44,987 nt of DNA from Acidimicrobiales bacterium (lineage in GTDB: Bacteria; Actinomycetota; Acidimicrobiia; Acidimicrobiales; RAAP-2): positions 1 to 44,987 of the forward strand of contig JADGOH010000079.1 of assembly GCA_017883025.1 (NCBI GenBank). Reading direction: 5' to 3'. The notes under the pieces are model-generated. The model saw nothing but the letters and a program-made list of their open reading frames with translations. It was not told the origin of the DNA and did not search any database. A program made the translations under genes and the position numbers. Each line of letters begins with the position of its first letter. Position 1 is the stretch's first letter. This document shows, piece by piece, positions 32,829 to 40,850 of this stretch.

Positions 32829-34148
32829 TCATTCGCCGGGTGGCGGCGCGATGTACTGGTAGTCGCAGCGGTAGCCGTTGGTCGGGCTCTGCACCGGCGG
32901 GTCGTCGAGCCGCTGGTAGTTGCCGTTCACAATCCGGCCCAGGAGGTAGCAGTTGCTGAGCGTCTTTGCCGCCGGGTTGGTCGGCGCCGCGATGTGGTTG
33001 CCGTCGAACGTCGTGATCTTCGACAGCGCCTGGAGCAGGCTCCCGCGGCTGGGGTTCGACCCAGCGCTCTTCAGGGCCTGGGCGAAGAGCTCGCCGGACA
33101 GCCACCCGTAGAAGGTGAACAGGTCGGGCGTGAACCCGGGCGAGACGGTCTGGACCCAGTGGTTGAACGTCGACACCGCCGGGATGGCCGGTGCGTCCTG
33201 GCCGAGATAGAGGGACTGGTTCTGGTCGAGGAAGTAGCCGTCGACCGCGGACGGCCCCCCGGAGTTCGCTACCAGCGTGGTCGTGTAGGCGGCCGCCCCC
33301 AGTACCACGACCGGGTGGAAGTTCTGCTGGACGAGGTCCTTGAGCAGCGACGACGCATAGTTGGCGGCGAGCTGGTCGACGAGGAGCATCTTGACGCCTG
33401 CCGACTTCATCGCCACCACGTCGGCGGTGAAGTCGGTCTGGGTGACGTCGAATGTCGGCGAGTAGATGACCTTGTACCCGACCTGCTCGAGCGCGTGCTT
33501 CTCCCCCGCCCATGCCGTCTGGGTGGTGGGGAGGTCACCGACGATCGTGCCGACGGCAGTGATGTCGTTCGGAAACTTCTTCTTGAAGTACTGGAGCGGA
33601 CCCTCCTCCCACCCACCGGGCTGCGGGATCGGCGCGTAGACGTTGGGCAGGTTGTTGGTGGCGTGGTCGATGCTCTCGGCGACCTTCGGCATGCCCGGGT
33701 TGGCGGCCAGTGCCTTCTCGCCGAAGTTGTCCTCGAGGGAGAACCCGCCGACCAGGGCGAAGTCGTCGGTGACCGCACTCGTGGTCGTCTGGAGGTTGCC
33801 GGCGCCCGTGAAGTTGTCGTCGAGGCCGTTCACGACGATCCTGCGCCCGTTGACACCCCCGGTCGAGTTGACGTAGGCGGCGTAGGCCTCGGTGCCGACG
33901 GCGGCGCCCTTGAACAGGCCCGCGGACAGGGTGGAGACGTTCGCCACCGTGACCGAGCCCGAGGTCACCCCGGTGTGGTCCGAGAATGCGCTCGACGGGA
34001 TCGACGGGCTGCCACCCGAGCCGCTCCCCCCGCCCGTTGTCGTCGTCGACGCTTTCGACGTGGTCGATGTGCAGGCGGCCATCCCCATGGCCAGCACGAC
34101 GGCCAGAACGACCGCGGCCGGCCGACCCCCCCGGGCGGTGATTCGCAT
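32829..34148 (-). CDS. ABC-type solute-binding lipoprotein (branched-chain amino acid type)
   Basis: This 439-residue protein has a signal peptide with the lipobox MAAC at about residue 26, a Ser/Thr/Gly linker, and a type I periplasmic-binding fold of the Peripla_BP_6 (LivJ-like) family: 'GLFKGAAVGTEAYAAYVNST', 'NGRRIVVNGLDDNFTGAGNL', 'DFALVGGFSLEDNFG'. Ligands of this family include amino acids, amides and aromatic compounds. GGGGGAG precedes the ATG. No permease or ATPase gene is adjacent, so it is an orphan that must use components encoded elsewhere or act as a sensor. Confidence 0.92.
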   Translation of the reverse strand: MRITARGGRPAAVVLAVVLAMGMAACTSTTSKASTTTTGGGSGSGGSPSIPSSAFSDHTGVTSGSVTVANVSTLSAGLFKGAAVGTEAYAAYVNSTGGVNGRRIVVNGLDDNFTGAGNLQTTTSAVTDDFALVGGFSLEDNFGEKALAANPGMPKVAESIDHATNNLPNVYAPIPQPGGWEEGPLQYFKKKFPNDITAVGTIVGDLPTTQTAWAGEKHALEQVGYKVIYSPTFDVTQTDFTADVVAMKSAGVKMLLVDQLAANYASSLLKDLVQQNFHPVVVLGAAAYTTTLVANSGGPSAVDGYFLDQNQSLYLGQDAPAIPAVSTFNHWVQTVSPGFTPDLFTFYGWLSGELFAQALKSAGSNPSRGSLLQALSKITTFDGNHIAAPTNPAAKTLSNCYLLGRIVNGNYQRLDDPPVQSPTNGYRCDYQYIAPPPGE

Positions 34149-34345
34149 GTCTCCCCCTAGTCCGCCCGCCCGAACACGTGCGAGCGGCTTCATCGAACCA
34201 GGTCCCCGGTGACAGGTCAAGGGACAACCAGGCGGGAGCGAGGAGCGGGAGGGGGAAGGACGGAGCAGGGCGGGGGGCAGGGCATACCCGAGCGCCGGTC
34301 CTGCGGCGGCGCTCGCCGACGTCGCGTCGCCAGGTCCCGGTGCAG

Positions 34346-34351
34346 TACGTT
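34346..34351 (+). promoter_or_regulatory. Candidate leaderless -10 box (TACGTT)
   Basis: TACGTT lies 7 nt before the GTG start of the ribonuclease D gene at 34359. There is no clear Shine-Dalgarno sequence. Confidence 0.55.
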
Positions 34352-34358
34352 CCAGGCG

Positions 34359-35558
34359 GTGAGCACCACCGACGGCACACCTGCCCTGATCGCCGAGACC
34401 GATGGGCTGGAGGCGCTCTGCGACGAGCTGGCCGACGAGGAGTTCTACGCCGTCGACACCGAGTTCCACACCGAACGCACCTACTGGCCCAAGTTGGCCC
34501 TCATCCAATTGGGATGGGCGGACCAGGTGGCCCTGGTGGACCCCCTTGCCGTCGATCCCGGACCACTGGGCCGCCTGTTCGCGGGGCCGGGCACCGCCGT
34601 CGCCCATGCCGCCGGGCAGGACCTCGACATCCTCCGAACCGCCTGCGGGGTGGCTCCGGCAACGGTGTTCGACACCCAGGTTGCCGCCGGGTTCCTGGGG
34701 ATGTCCACGCCCTCACTGGCCCGACTGCTCGACCAGGTCCTGGGGATCGAGCTGCCCAAGACCGATCAGCTGTCCGACTGGCTGCATCGGCCCATTCCCC
34801 CCGGTCAGCTGGCGTATGCCGCAGGTGACGTCGCGCACCTGCTGGCCCTCCGCTCTTCCATGGTCGACCTGCTCGAGGAGCGCGGTCGTCTCGCCTGGGC
34901 CATCGAGGAGTGCGCCCAGGTACTGCCCGGCCAGCGGCGCGAGGTGGTGCCCGAGCGGGCCTGGTGGAAGGTGGGGGACGTGCGCAAATTGACCGGCCGG
35001 TCTCGGGGCGTGGCCCAGGAGGTGGCGGCCTGGCGGGAACAGCGGGCTGCCGAGGTCGACCGACCCCGCCGCAGCGTGCTGTCGGACCTCGCGATCCTCA
35101 CGATCGCCCAACGGCCGCCCCGCAACCGTCAAGAGCTCGAGAAGCTCCGGGGCGTGGACACCCGCCACCTGGCCAAGGGCGCGGCCACCGAGATCCTCGA
35201 GGCGGTCCAGCGGGGACGGGCGCTGGAACATGACGACTTGCGGCTCCCCCCTGACGCGGCCGAGTCCCGGGCGTCCCAGGCCGCCGTGGCGGTGTGCGCC
35301 GGACTGGTCCGTCAGATCGCCGACGAGCTGCAGTTCGACCAGAGCCTGCTGGCCGCTCGGGTCGACATCGCCCAGCTGGTGGTCGGGGAACCGAGCAGGC
35401 TCGACCGGGGCTGGCGCGGGGACATCGCCGGCGGCCCCATCCGACGTCTGTTGGCCGGGGAGGTGGCCGCCGCCTTCGATCCCGACGGGCGGCTGGTGCT
35501 CGAAGCACGTTCCCACGTGCCCGACGGAACTACCCCTGGTTCCCGGGCCGCGCCATAG
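34359..35558 (+). CDS. rnd: Ribonuclease D
   Basis: This 399-residue protein has the three DEDDy exonuclease motifs: Exo I 'AVDTEFHTER' (Asp33, Glu35), Exo II 'AHAAGQDLDIL' (Asp88), and Exo III 'YAAGDVAHLL' (Tyr/Asp). An HRDC domain follows around residues 210-300 ('LAILTIAQRPPRNRQELEKL', then RGVD). It is a 3'-5' exoribonuclease that trims tRNA and other structured RNA precursors. The length fits actinobacterial RNase D. The GTG at 34359 is favoured over the long upstream frame by the TANNNT box. Confidence 0.96.
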   Translation: MSTTDGTPALIAETDGLEALCDELADEEFYAVDTEFHTERTYWPKLALIQLGWADQVALVDPLAVDPGPLGRLFAGPGTAVAHAAGQDLDILRTACGVAPATVFDTQVAAGFLGMSTPSLARLLDQVLGIELPKTDQLSDWLHRPIPPGQLAYAAGDVAHLLALRSSMVDLLEERGRLAWAIEECAQVLPGQRREVVPERAWWKVGDVRKLTGRSRGVAQEVAAWREQRAAEVDRPRRSVLSDLAILTIAQRPPRNRQELEKLRGVDTRHLAKGAATEILEAVQRGRALEHDDLRLPPDAAESRASQAAVAVCAGLVRQIADELQFDQSLLAARVDIAQLVVGEPSRLDRGWRGDIAGGPIRRLLAGEVAAAFDPDGRLVLEARSHVPDGTTPGSRAAP

Positions 35559-36041
35559 GAGCTCCGAGGAGCCGGGTGCACCGGGAGCACGCCCGCCGGT
35601 CGAGGCCCCGACAACCGGAGGTCGACCGCTGTCGGCCGCCGCGGCCGGGTGCCGCACCCGGCCGCGGCGGTAGTCTCGATCGGGTGACCTCGGATTCGAG
35701 GAGTTCGGAGCCGGGCGGCGGGACGGAGGAACGGTTCGGGCGCGAGTCTTCTCCCACGGCGATCCCCCGGCGTCTCGGATCGGTGCCGAAGACGTCCGGA
35801 CGTAGTTCGACGCCGACACGGACGCCCAGGGGTCACCACTCGATGCACCTCGGGAACCGTGTGGATCGGCGGAGCCGGTGGAGCCGGACCACCGAACGGG
35901 ACCGAAAGCGCGGCCGCGCATCTCCCGGATAGCCGTGTGCACGCGGACCGGACCGGGGCCAGACGACGCAGCTCGCTGCGCAGGCCGTGACGCCTCCGCT
36001 GCCGGCTCATCCGTGTCCGACTGTCCCACCGGGCGGAATCG
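35559..36041. other. Intergenic, 483 nt, no confident gene
   Basis: The stretch between rnd and the channel-like protein holds a perfect long hairpin (35636-35670) and a TAGTCT box at 35671-35676 placed 7 nt before a GTG at 35684. The frame from that GTG is 82 codons, Ser/Arg-rich, and unlike any protein I know, so I do not call it a gene. The rest shows nothing recognisable. Confidence 0.5.
35636..35670. repeat. Perfect 17-bp inverted repeat with 1-nt centre
   Basis: The left arm is CCGCCGCGGCCGGGTGC and the right arm its exact reverse complement, with a single C in the middle. It lies 78 nt after the rnd stop. No T-run follows, so it may be a GC-rich terminator-like structure, a cruciform-forming site or a protein-binding site. 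By coincidence or not, the window also encodes SbcCD, which cleaves such hairpins. Confidence 0.75.
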
Positions 36042-37217
36042 GTGAACGCGCTCCTGTTCGCGCTCGGGCTGACGATCGTGGTCCTCACCGTGTCCAACGT
36101 CCTCTTCACCCTGGTCCTCCCCCGCCAGCCCTCCGGGATCGAGCGGATGAGCCTGGTCGTGAACCGCACCGTCCGACTGGCGTTCATCGCGCTCTCGCGC
36201 CTGGCGTCGACCTACGAGGGCAAGGACGCGATCCTGGCGCCCACCGCGCCTGTCGCCCTACTGGTCCAACTCCTGTTCTGGGCGGCGACCCTGGTGCTCG
36301 GATTCGGGCTCATGCTGGTGGGAACGACGCACAGCGTTCCCGACGGGCTGCTCCAGGCGCTGACCGCCCTGTTCACGGTCGGGGCCGTCCACGTCGGAGG
36401 ACGGCCTGACGCCGGGATCGACATCGCCGTCGGGGCCGTCTGGGTGGTGACCGTCGCACTCCAGATCGCCTACCTGCCGGCGATCTACAGCTCCTACAAC
36501 CGCCGCGAGGGACTGGTCTCACTCCTCGAGAGTCGGGCCGGCGAGCCGGCATGGGGTCCGGAGCTCCTGATCCGCCACCAGCTGGTGGGCATCACCGACA
36601 CACTGCCGGACCTCTACGCCGCATGGGAGGAGTGGGCGGCAGACGTCGCCGAGAGCCACACCACCTATCCGATCCTGCTGCTCTTCCGGTCCCCCGAGCC
36701 ATGGCTCTCGTGGACGATCGGCCTCCTGGCCGTGCTCGACGCCGGCGCCATGCATCTGTCCCTCGCCCCGGACACGGCCCCCTCCCAGGCGAGGCTGTGC
36801 CTACGGATGGGGTTCACGCTGACGAACCGGGTGGCGGCCTCGCTGGGTTGGGAGGTCGACCCCGACCCCGACCCCGAAGGGCCGATCCAGCTCACCTTCG
36901 AGGAATTCGCGCGAGCGGTCGCACTGCTGGAGGACTGCGGCTTCCCCACGGAGCGGTCCGCCGAGGAGGCGTGGCCGGACTTCCGGGGCTGGAGGGTCAA
37001 CTACGAGCGCGTCGCCTATCGACTGGCCGACCGCATGACCGCCCCGCCCGCTCCGTGGTCCGGGGCACGGCGCCACCTCCGGACCGGGGTGGTCGAGCCC
37101 CGACGGCCACCCCAGCGTCGCCCGGCCGGGGAGTCCGCAGTCGTCGAGCGCCCCTCGTTCGTCAACCCGGCCCGCGGCCGCCATGCCTCCGATGACACGG
37201 ACCAGCCCGGGACCTGA
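36042..37217 (+). CDS. Membrane protein resembling 2-TM ion-channel proteins
   Basis: This 391-residue protein has an N-terminal helix ('LLFALGLTIVVLTVSNVLFTLVL'), a second helix at about 72-95, a re-entrant-like stretch 'SVPDGLLQALTALFTVGAVH', and a further helix ('IDIAVGAVWVVTVALQIAYLP'). This order (TM, pore loop, TM, cytosolic domain) recalls bacterial potassium-channel-like proteins, but the TVGYG-type filter is replaced by 'TVGAVHVGG', so ion selectivity is doubtful. The C-terminal ~200 residues are soluble, charged, and end in a Pro/Arg-rich tail. The GTG start has a weak ribosome site. Confidence 0.65.
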   Translation: MNALLFALGLTIVVLTVSNVLFTLVLPRQPSGIERMSLVVNRTVRLAFIALSRLASTYEGKDAILAPTAPVALLVQLLFWAATLVLGFGLMLVGTTHSVPDGLLQALTALFTVGAVHVGGRPDAGIDIAVGAVWVVTVALQIAYLPAIYSSYNRREGLVSLLESRAGEPAWGPELLIRHQLVGITDTLPDLYAAWEEWAADVAESHTTYPILLLFRSPEPWLSWTIGLLAVLDAGAMHLSLAPDTAPSQARLCLRMGFTLTNRVAASLGWEVDPDPDPEGPIQLTFEEFARAVALLEDCGFPTERSAEEAWPDFRGWRVNYERVAYRLADRMTAPPAPWSGARRHLRTGVVEPRRPPQRRPAGESAVVERPSFVNPARGRHASDDTDQPGT

Positions 37218-37310
37218 TCCTGCGGCTGCAGGCCGTTCCCTCTACACCACCGGTTGTCCCGAACGTCCCCACGGGGGCGGTCGGCCACATCCCGGTTCCC
37301 GGACCGGGAG

Positions 37311-37973
37311 CTACCGGTCCTGCGGGAGATCGATCCGTTCCACCGAACCACCCCGGCCGACGAGGATCGTCCGCACGAGGTCCGGTGGGAACAGGCCGTG
37401 CCCGACCACTCCCGGCGTCCCGTCGAGCATGCCGGCAAGCACTGCCGGGTCCTCGAACTCCCCGGTGAAGTCGGCCAGCACGCCGCCGTCAGGGGTGAGC
37501 GGATCATCACGACGACGGGCAGCGCCGATACGGGCGAGCGTCGAGGCCGCACCGAAGGCCAGGACCTCGAGTGGGACGGGGGCGTGGAGCGCGCCGACCG
37601 GCTTGCTGGAGTCGGCGATCACGACGAAGGCGTCGGCTGCGGCAGCCACCAGCTTCTCTCGGGTGTGGGCGCCTCCTCGCCCCTTCACCAACCACCCGTC
37701 CGGAGCGATCTGGTCGGCTCCGTCGATCGCCAGGTCCAGCCGATCGGACGAGAACGCCTGCACCTGCAGCCCGAGCTCCACGGCGATCTGCCGGGTGCCT
37801 GGCGACGTGGCCACGCATCGGATCGACAGGGCGCGTCGTGCCAGCGCCGGCAACAGGTACGCCACCGTCGTCCCGGTCCCGAGGCCGACGGTCATCGAGT
37901 CCTCGACCAACTCGGCGGCTGCCTCCGCCGCATGTCGCTTTTCCACTTCCCGGTCCGGCTCCACCGACGTCAC
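37311..37973 (-). CDS. rpiA: Ribose-5-phosphate isomerase A
   Basis: This 220-residue protein (GTG at 37973) has the RpiA motifs GLGTGTT (30-36), DGADQ (84-88), KGRGG (97-101) and TREK (104-107), whose Glu is the catalytic base. It interconverts ribose-5-phosphate and ribulose-5-phosphate in the pentose phosphate pathway. Two substitutions stand out: the usual DGADE is DGADQ, and KGGG is KGRG. The start is set by family length; the upstream frame adds 31 unlikely residues. It lies 96 nt downstream of the small ESFPASDP gene on the same strand. Confidence 0.9.
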   Translation of the reverse strand: MTSVEPDREVEKRHAAEAAAELVEDSMTVGLGTGTTVAYLLPALARRALSIRCVATSPGTRQIAVELGLQVQAFSSDRLDLAIDGADQIAPDGWLVKGRGGAHTREKLVAAAADAFVVIADSSKPVGALHAPVPLEVLAFGAASTLARIGAARRRDDPLTPDGGVLADFTGEFEDPAVLAGMLDGTPGVVGHGLFPPDLVRTILVGRGGSVERIDLPQDR

Positions 37974-38069
37974 GGGTGGAGGGGCCCGCCGGGCGTCATG
38001 AACTCGCACGGACGCTCCGCACCGGGGCGCCGCGATCGGACCCTGGCCGACCAGCGGCCCCCACACGGG

Positions 38070-38258
38070 TCACACCGGTGGGGTCGGATCTTCCGGCTCC
38101 CGGTCACCGGACCGGTATGCCGGATCATCATCGGCACCGGCCCACGACGACGCCGGGTCGCTGGCAGGGAACGACTCCTCCTCGGCCTCGTCCACCCTGG
38201 CGTCGAGCGCCTCCGACTCTGCGCCCGGCCGCCTGCCGGGCGCGCTGTCCGTGCTCAT
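38070..38258 (-). CDS. Small acidic 'ESFPASDP' protein
   Basis: This 62-residue acidic protein contains 'DEAEEESFPASDPAS', a short conserved motif that I recall from many small bacterial proteins of unknown function. It has no membrane segment and looks intrinsically disordered. The ATG at 38258 is preceded by TAGCCT at 6 nt, the leaderless pattern; the GAGGAC between could also act as a ribosome site. It probably shares a transcript with rpiA. Confidence 0.75.
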   Translation of the reverse strand: MSTDSAPGRRPGAESEALDARVDEAEEESFPASDPASSWAGADDDPAYRSGDREPEDPTPPV

Positions 38259-38264
38259 GTCCTC

Positions 38265-38270
38265 AGGCTA
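38265..38270 (-). promoter_or_regulatory. Candidate leaderless -10 box (TAGCCT)
   Basis: TAGCCT on the minus strand, 6 nt before the ATG at 38258; it would drive the small protein gene and perhaps rpiA. Confidence 0.5.
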
Positions 38271-38391
38271 GTTGTCCGCCGCCGCGACGGATCCCGCGCT
38301 GACGGGCCCCACCCCGCCCGGTCGCCCCGACGGCGGCATCGGGTGGAGGCGGAGGCGCGTGCAGCGCGCGGCGATCGGTCGGCCGTCCGCT

Positions 38392-39450
38392 TCAGCAGAT
38401 CCGGGGAAGCTGCTCGCCGAGGGGCAGATCGAGGATGCGCCGGGCACCGAATGCGGTCCGGGCCACGACCACACCGGGGTGGTCGGCGGTCACGTCGCCG
38501 ATGACCACCGCGTCGCGCCCGTCGGGGTGTGCGGTCATGGCAGCCATGACGGCGTCCACCGACCGGTCGGGGACGATGGCCACCAGCTTCCCCTCGTTTG
38601 CCACACTTATCGCATCGAGACCCAGGATCGAGCACGCAGCGGCCACCTCGGACGGGACGGGCACGGCGGCCTCGTCGTACTCGATGCCGACGGCACCCGA
38701 CTCGGCGATCTCGCACATCGATGCAGCCAGGCCACCCCGGGTCGGATCCCTCAGCACGTGGAGGTCGCGGCAGGCGTCGAGCATCACGGACACCAGGGCG
38801 GCCAGTGGCGCACAGTCGGAGCGGACCTGGGTACCGAACTCGAGTCCCTCGCGCTGGGACATGACGGCGATCCCGTGCAGGCCGATCGACCCGCTGACGA
38901 TGACCCGGTCCCCGGGTGTGGCGCGGGTGGGACGGATGTCGACGCCCTCGGGGATCAGACCGATGCCGGCGGTGTTGATGTACATGCCGTCGGCCATGCC
39001 GGCGTCGACCACCTTCGTGTCGCCGGTGGCGAGTCGGACCCCGGCCCGCTGGGCCGCCTTGCCGAGCTCGGTGGCCACCCGGCCCAGGACGTCGAGGGGC
39101 AGGCCCTCCTCCAGGATGAAGCCGGTGCTGAGCGCGATGGGCTGCGCTCCGGCCATGGCCACGTCGTTGACGGTGCCGTAGACCGCCAGCTCACCGATCG
39201 AACCGCCGGGGAAGAACAGGGGGCGCACCACATAGGAGTCGGTCGAGAAGGCCAGGCGCTGTCCACCCAGATCGACCGTGGCCGCGTCGTGGAGGACCGC
39301 CGACGGCTCCACCCCGAACGCGGGGAGGAACAGGTGGGTGATCAACTCGGCCGAGAGCCGACCGCCGCCTCCGTGGCCGATCATCACCCGGTCGTGGTCC
39401 CGCAGCGGGAGCGGGCACGACCAGGCAGCCGGGTCCACGGGCTCAGGCAC
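38392..39450 (-). CDS. hypE: Hydrogenase maturation protein HypE
   Basis: This 352-residue protein has the PurM/AIR-synthase-like fold pattern ('[13 protein letters not shown]', '[20 protein letters not shown]', then [12 protein letters not shown]; '[18 protein letters not shown]') and ends in PRIC. The terminal cysteine receives the carbamoyl group from HypF and is dehydrated to thiocyanate, the source of the CN ligands of the [NiFe] site. The GTG start at 39450 overlaps the hypD stop by 8 nt, indicating translational coupling. It is the last hyp gene of the operon. Confidence 0.97.
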   Translation of the reverse strand: MPEPVDPAAWSCPLPLRDHDRVMIGHGGGGRLSAELITHLFLPAFGVEPSAVLHDAATVDLGGQRLAFSTDSYVVRPLFFPGGSIGELAVYGTVNDVAMAGAQPIALSTGFILEEGLPLDVLGRVATELGKAAQRAGVRLATGDTKVVDAGMADGMYINTAGIGLIPEGVDIRPTRATPGDRVIVSGSIGLHGIAVMSQREGLEFGTQVRSDCAPLAALVSVMLDACRDLHVLRDPTRGGLAASMCEIAESGAVGIEYDEAAVPVPSEVAAACSILGLDAISVANEGKLVAIVPDRSVDAVMAAMTAHPDGRDAVVIGDVTADHPGVVVARTAFGARRILDLPLGEQLPRIC

Positions 39451-40573
39451 TGCCCAACTCCACGGGGACCGGATCGCCGACCGCCCGGTCGAGGCGTCGG
39501 TACTGGTAGTACGCGGCGCAGGCACCCTCGCTGGACACCATCGTGGCTCCCAGCGGATGGCGGGGCGAGCACTCCCTGCCGAACGCGGCGCACTCGGTCG
39601 GCTTGATCAGGCCCTGGAGGACCTCACCGCTGCGGCACTGCGCCGACTCCGGGGCATCGACCGCGCCCACGTCGAACCGGACCTCGGCGTCGAAGTCCCG
39701 GTAGCGGCCGCTCAGTCGCCACCCGCTGGCCGGGATCTCGCCGATCCCCCGCCAACGGCGGTCGCACACCTCGAAGACGTCCGCCAGCATCTGCTGGGCG
39801 GGGACGTTCCCCTGCTCGGAGACCACACGCGCATAGGCGTTGTCGAGCTCGGCCGTGCCGGCCTCGAGCTGCAGCACCACCCGGCGGATGCCCTCGAGGA
39901 CGTCGAGCGGCTCGAAGCCGGTGATGACGATCGGGACGTGGTGGGCCTCGACCAGGGGCGGATACTGCCAGGTTCCCATGATCGAACAGACGTGTCCCGC
40001 GGCCAGGAACCCGTCGACCCGATTGGAGGGCGAGGACACGATGGCCTCGATGGCCGGCGGGACCAGGACATGGCTGACCAGCACCGAGAAGTTCCGAATG
40101 CCCCGTTGCCGTGCCTGGTAGACGGCCATGGCGTTGGCCGGGGCGGTGGTCTCGAACCCGATGGCGAAGAACACCACCTCGCGGTCGGGATGGGCCTCGG
40201 CCAGATCCACCGCGTCGAGCGGCGAGTAGACCACCCGCACGTCACCGCCCTCGCTGCGCACGGCGAACAGGTCCTTGTGGCTCCCGGGCACCCGGAGCAT
40301 GTCCCCGAACGAGCAGAAGATCACCTCGGGACGGGCCGCGACGGCCAGCGCCTTGTCGATCATGCCGAGTGGTGTGACGCACACCGGGCAGCCCGGCCCG
40401 TGGATCAGCTCCACGTCGTCGGGCAGGAGCTGGTCGATACCGTTGCGGATGATGGCGTGGGTCTGGCCGCCGCACACCTCCATGATCGCCCAGTGGCGGG
40501 TGGTGATCCGTGCGATCTCGTCGAACAGCCGCTGCGCGAGCGCCGGGTCGCGGAACTCGTCGAGATACTTCAT
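39443..40573 (-). CDS. hypD: Hydrogenase maturation protein HypD
   Basis: This 376-residue protein has all HypD hallmarks: 'MEVCGGQTH' (Cys34), 'GPGCPVC' (Cys62, Cys65), '[12 protein letters not shown]', '[10 protein letters not shown]', and a C-terminal cysteine set ('AQCRSG', '[10 protein letters not shown]', 'EGACAAYY') for its [4Fe-4S] cluster. With HypC it holds the iron while CN and CO are attached. Its ATG overlaps the hypC stop (ATGA). Confidence 0.97.
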   Translation of the reverse strand: MKYLDEFRDPALAQRLFDEIARITTRHWAIMEVCGGQTHAIIRNGIDQLLPDDVELIHGPGCPVCVTPLGMIDKALAVAARPEVIFCSFGDMLRVPGSHKDLFAVRSEGGDVRVVYSPLDAVDLAEAHPDREVVFFAIGFETTAPANAMAVYQARQRGIRNFSVLVSHVLVPPAIEAIVSSPSNRVDGFLAAGHVCSIMGTWQYPPLVEAHHVPIVITGFEPLDVLEGIRRVVLQLEAGTAELDNAYARVVSEQGNVPAQQMLADVFEVCDRRWRGIGEIPASGWRLSGRYRDFDAEVRFDVGAVDAPESAQCRSGEVLQGLIKPTECAAFGRECSPRHPLGATMVSSEGACAAYYQYRRLDRAVGDPVPVELGSA

Positions 40574-40848
40574 GCCGGACCGGCCACAGCCGCCGGACGC
40601 CCGTCGACGCCCAGGTTCTCCTCGAGGATGCCCAGCTCCTTGAACATGGCCAGGGTCTCCAGGGCGGAGGCCTCGTCGACCTGGGAGATCGCGAACCCGA
40701 CGTGGACGATCACGTAGTCTCCGCACTCCACCTCGGGAAGGTAGGCCAGGCACACGCTCTTGCGTATGCCGTCGAAGTCGACGGTCGCCATGAGGGTCTG
40801 GCGCTCCTCCCGGATCCCGATGACACGACCTGGCACGGCGAGACACAT
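40570..40848 (-). CDS. hypC: Hydrogenase maturation chaperone HypC
   Basis: This 92-residue protein starts MCLAVPG, where Cys2 (exposed after Met removal) coordinates the Fe(CN)2CO unit together with HypD. The OB-like barrel ('[20 protein letters not shown]', then [13 protein letters not shown]) and the C-terminal helix are complete. It sits 2 nt after the hypF stop and overlaps hypD by 4 nt. Confidence 0.97.
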   Translation of the reverse strand: MCLAVPGRVIGIREERQTLMATVDFDGIRKSVCLAYLPEVECGDYVIVHVGFAISQVDEASALETLAMFKELGILEENLGVDGRPAAVAGPA

Positions 40849-40850
40849 GT

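Noticed and set aside
35684-35932. Possible leaderless gene after the TAGTCT box
   Set aside because: The spacing is right, but the 82-codon product is Ser/Arg low-complexity without homology that I recognise. Kept only as a note in the intergenic entry.
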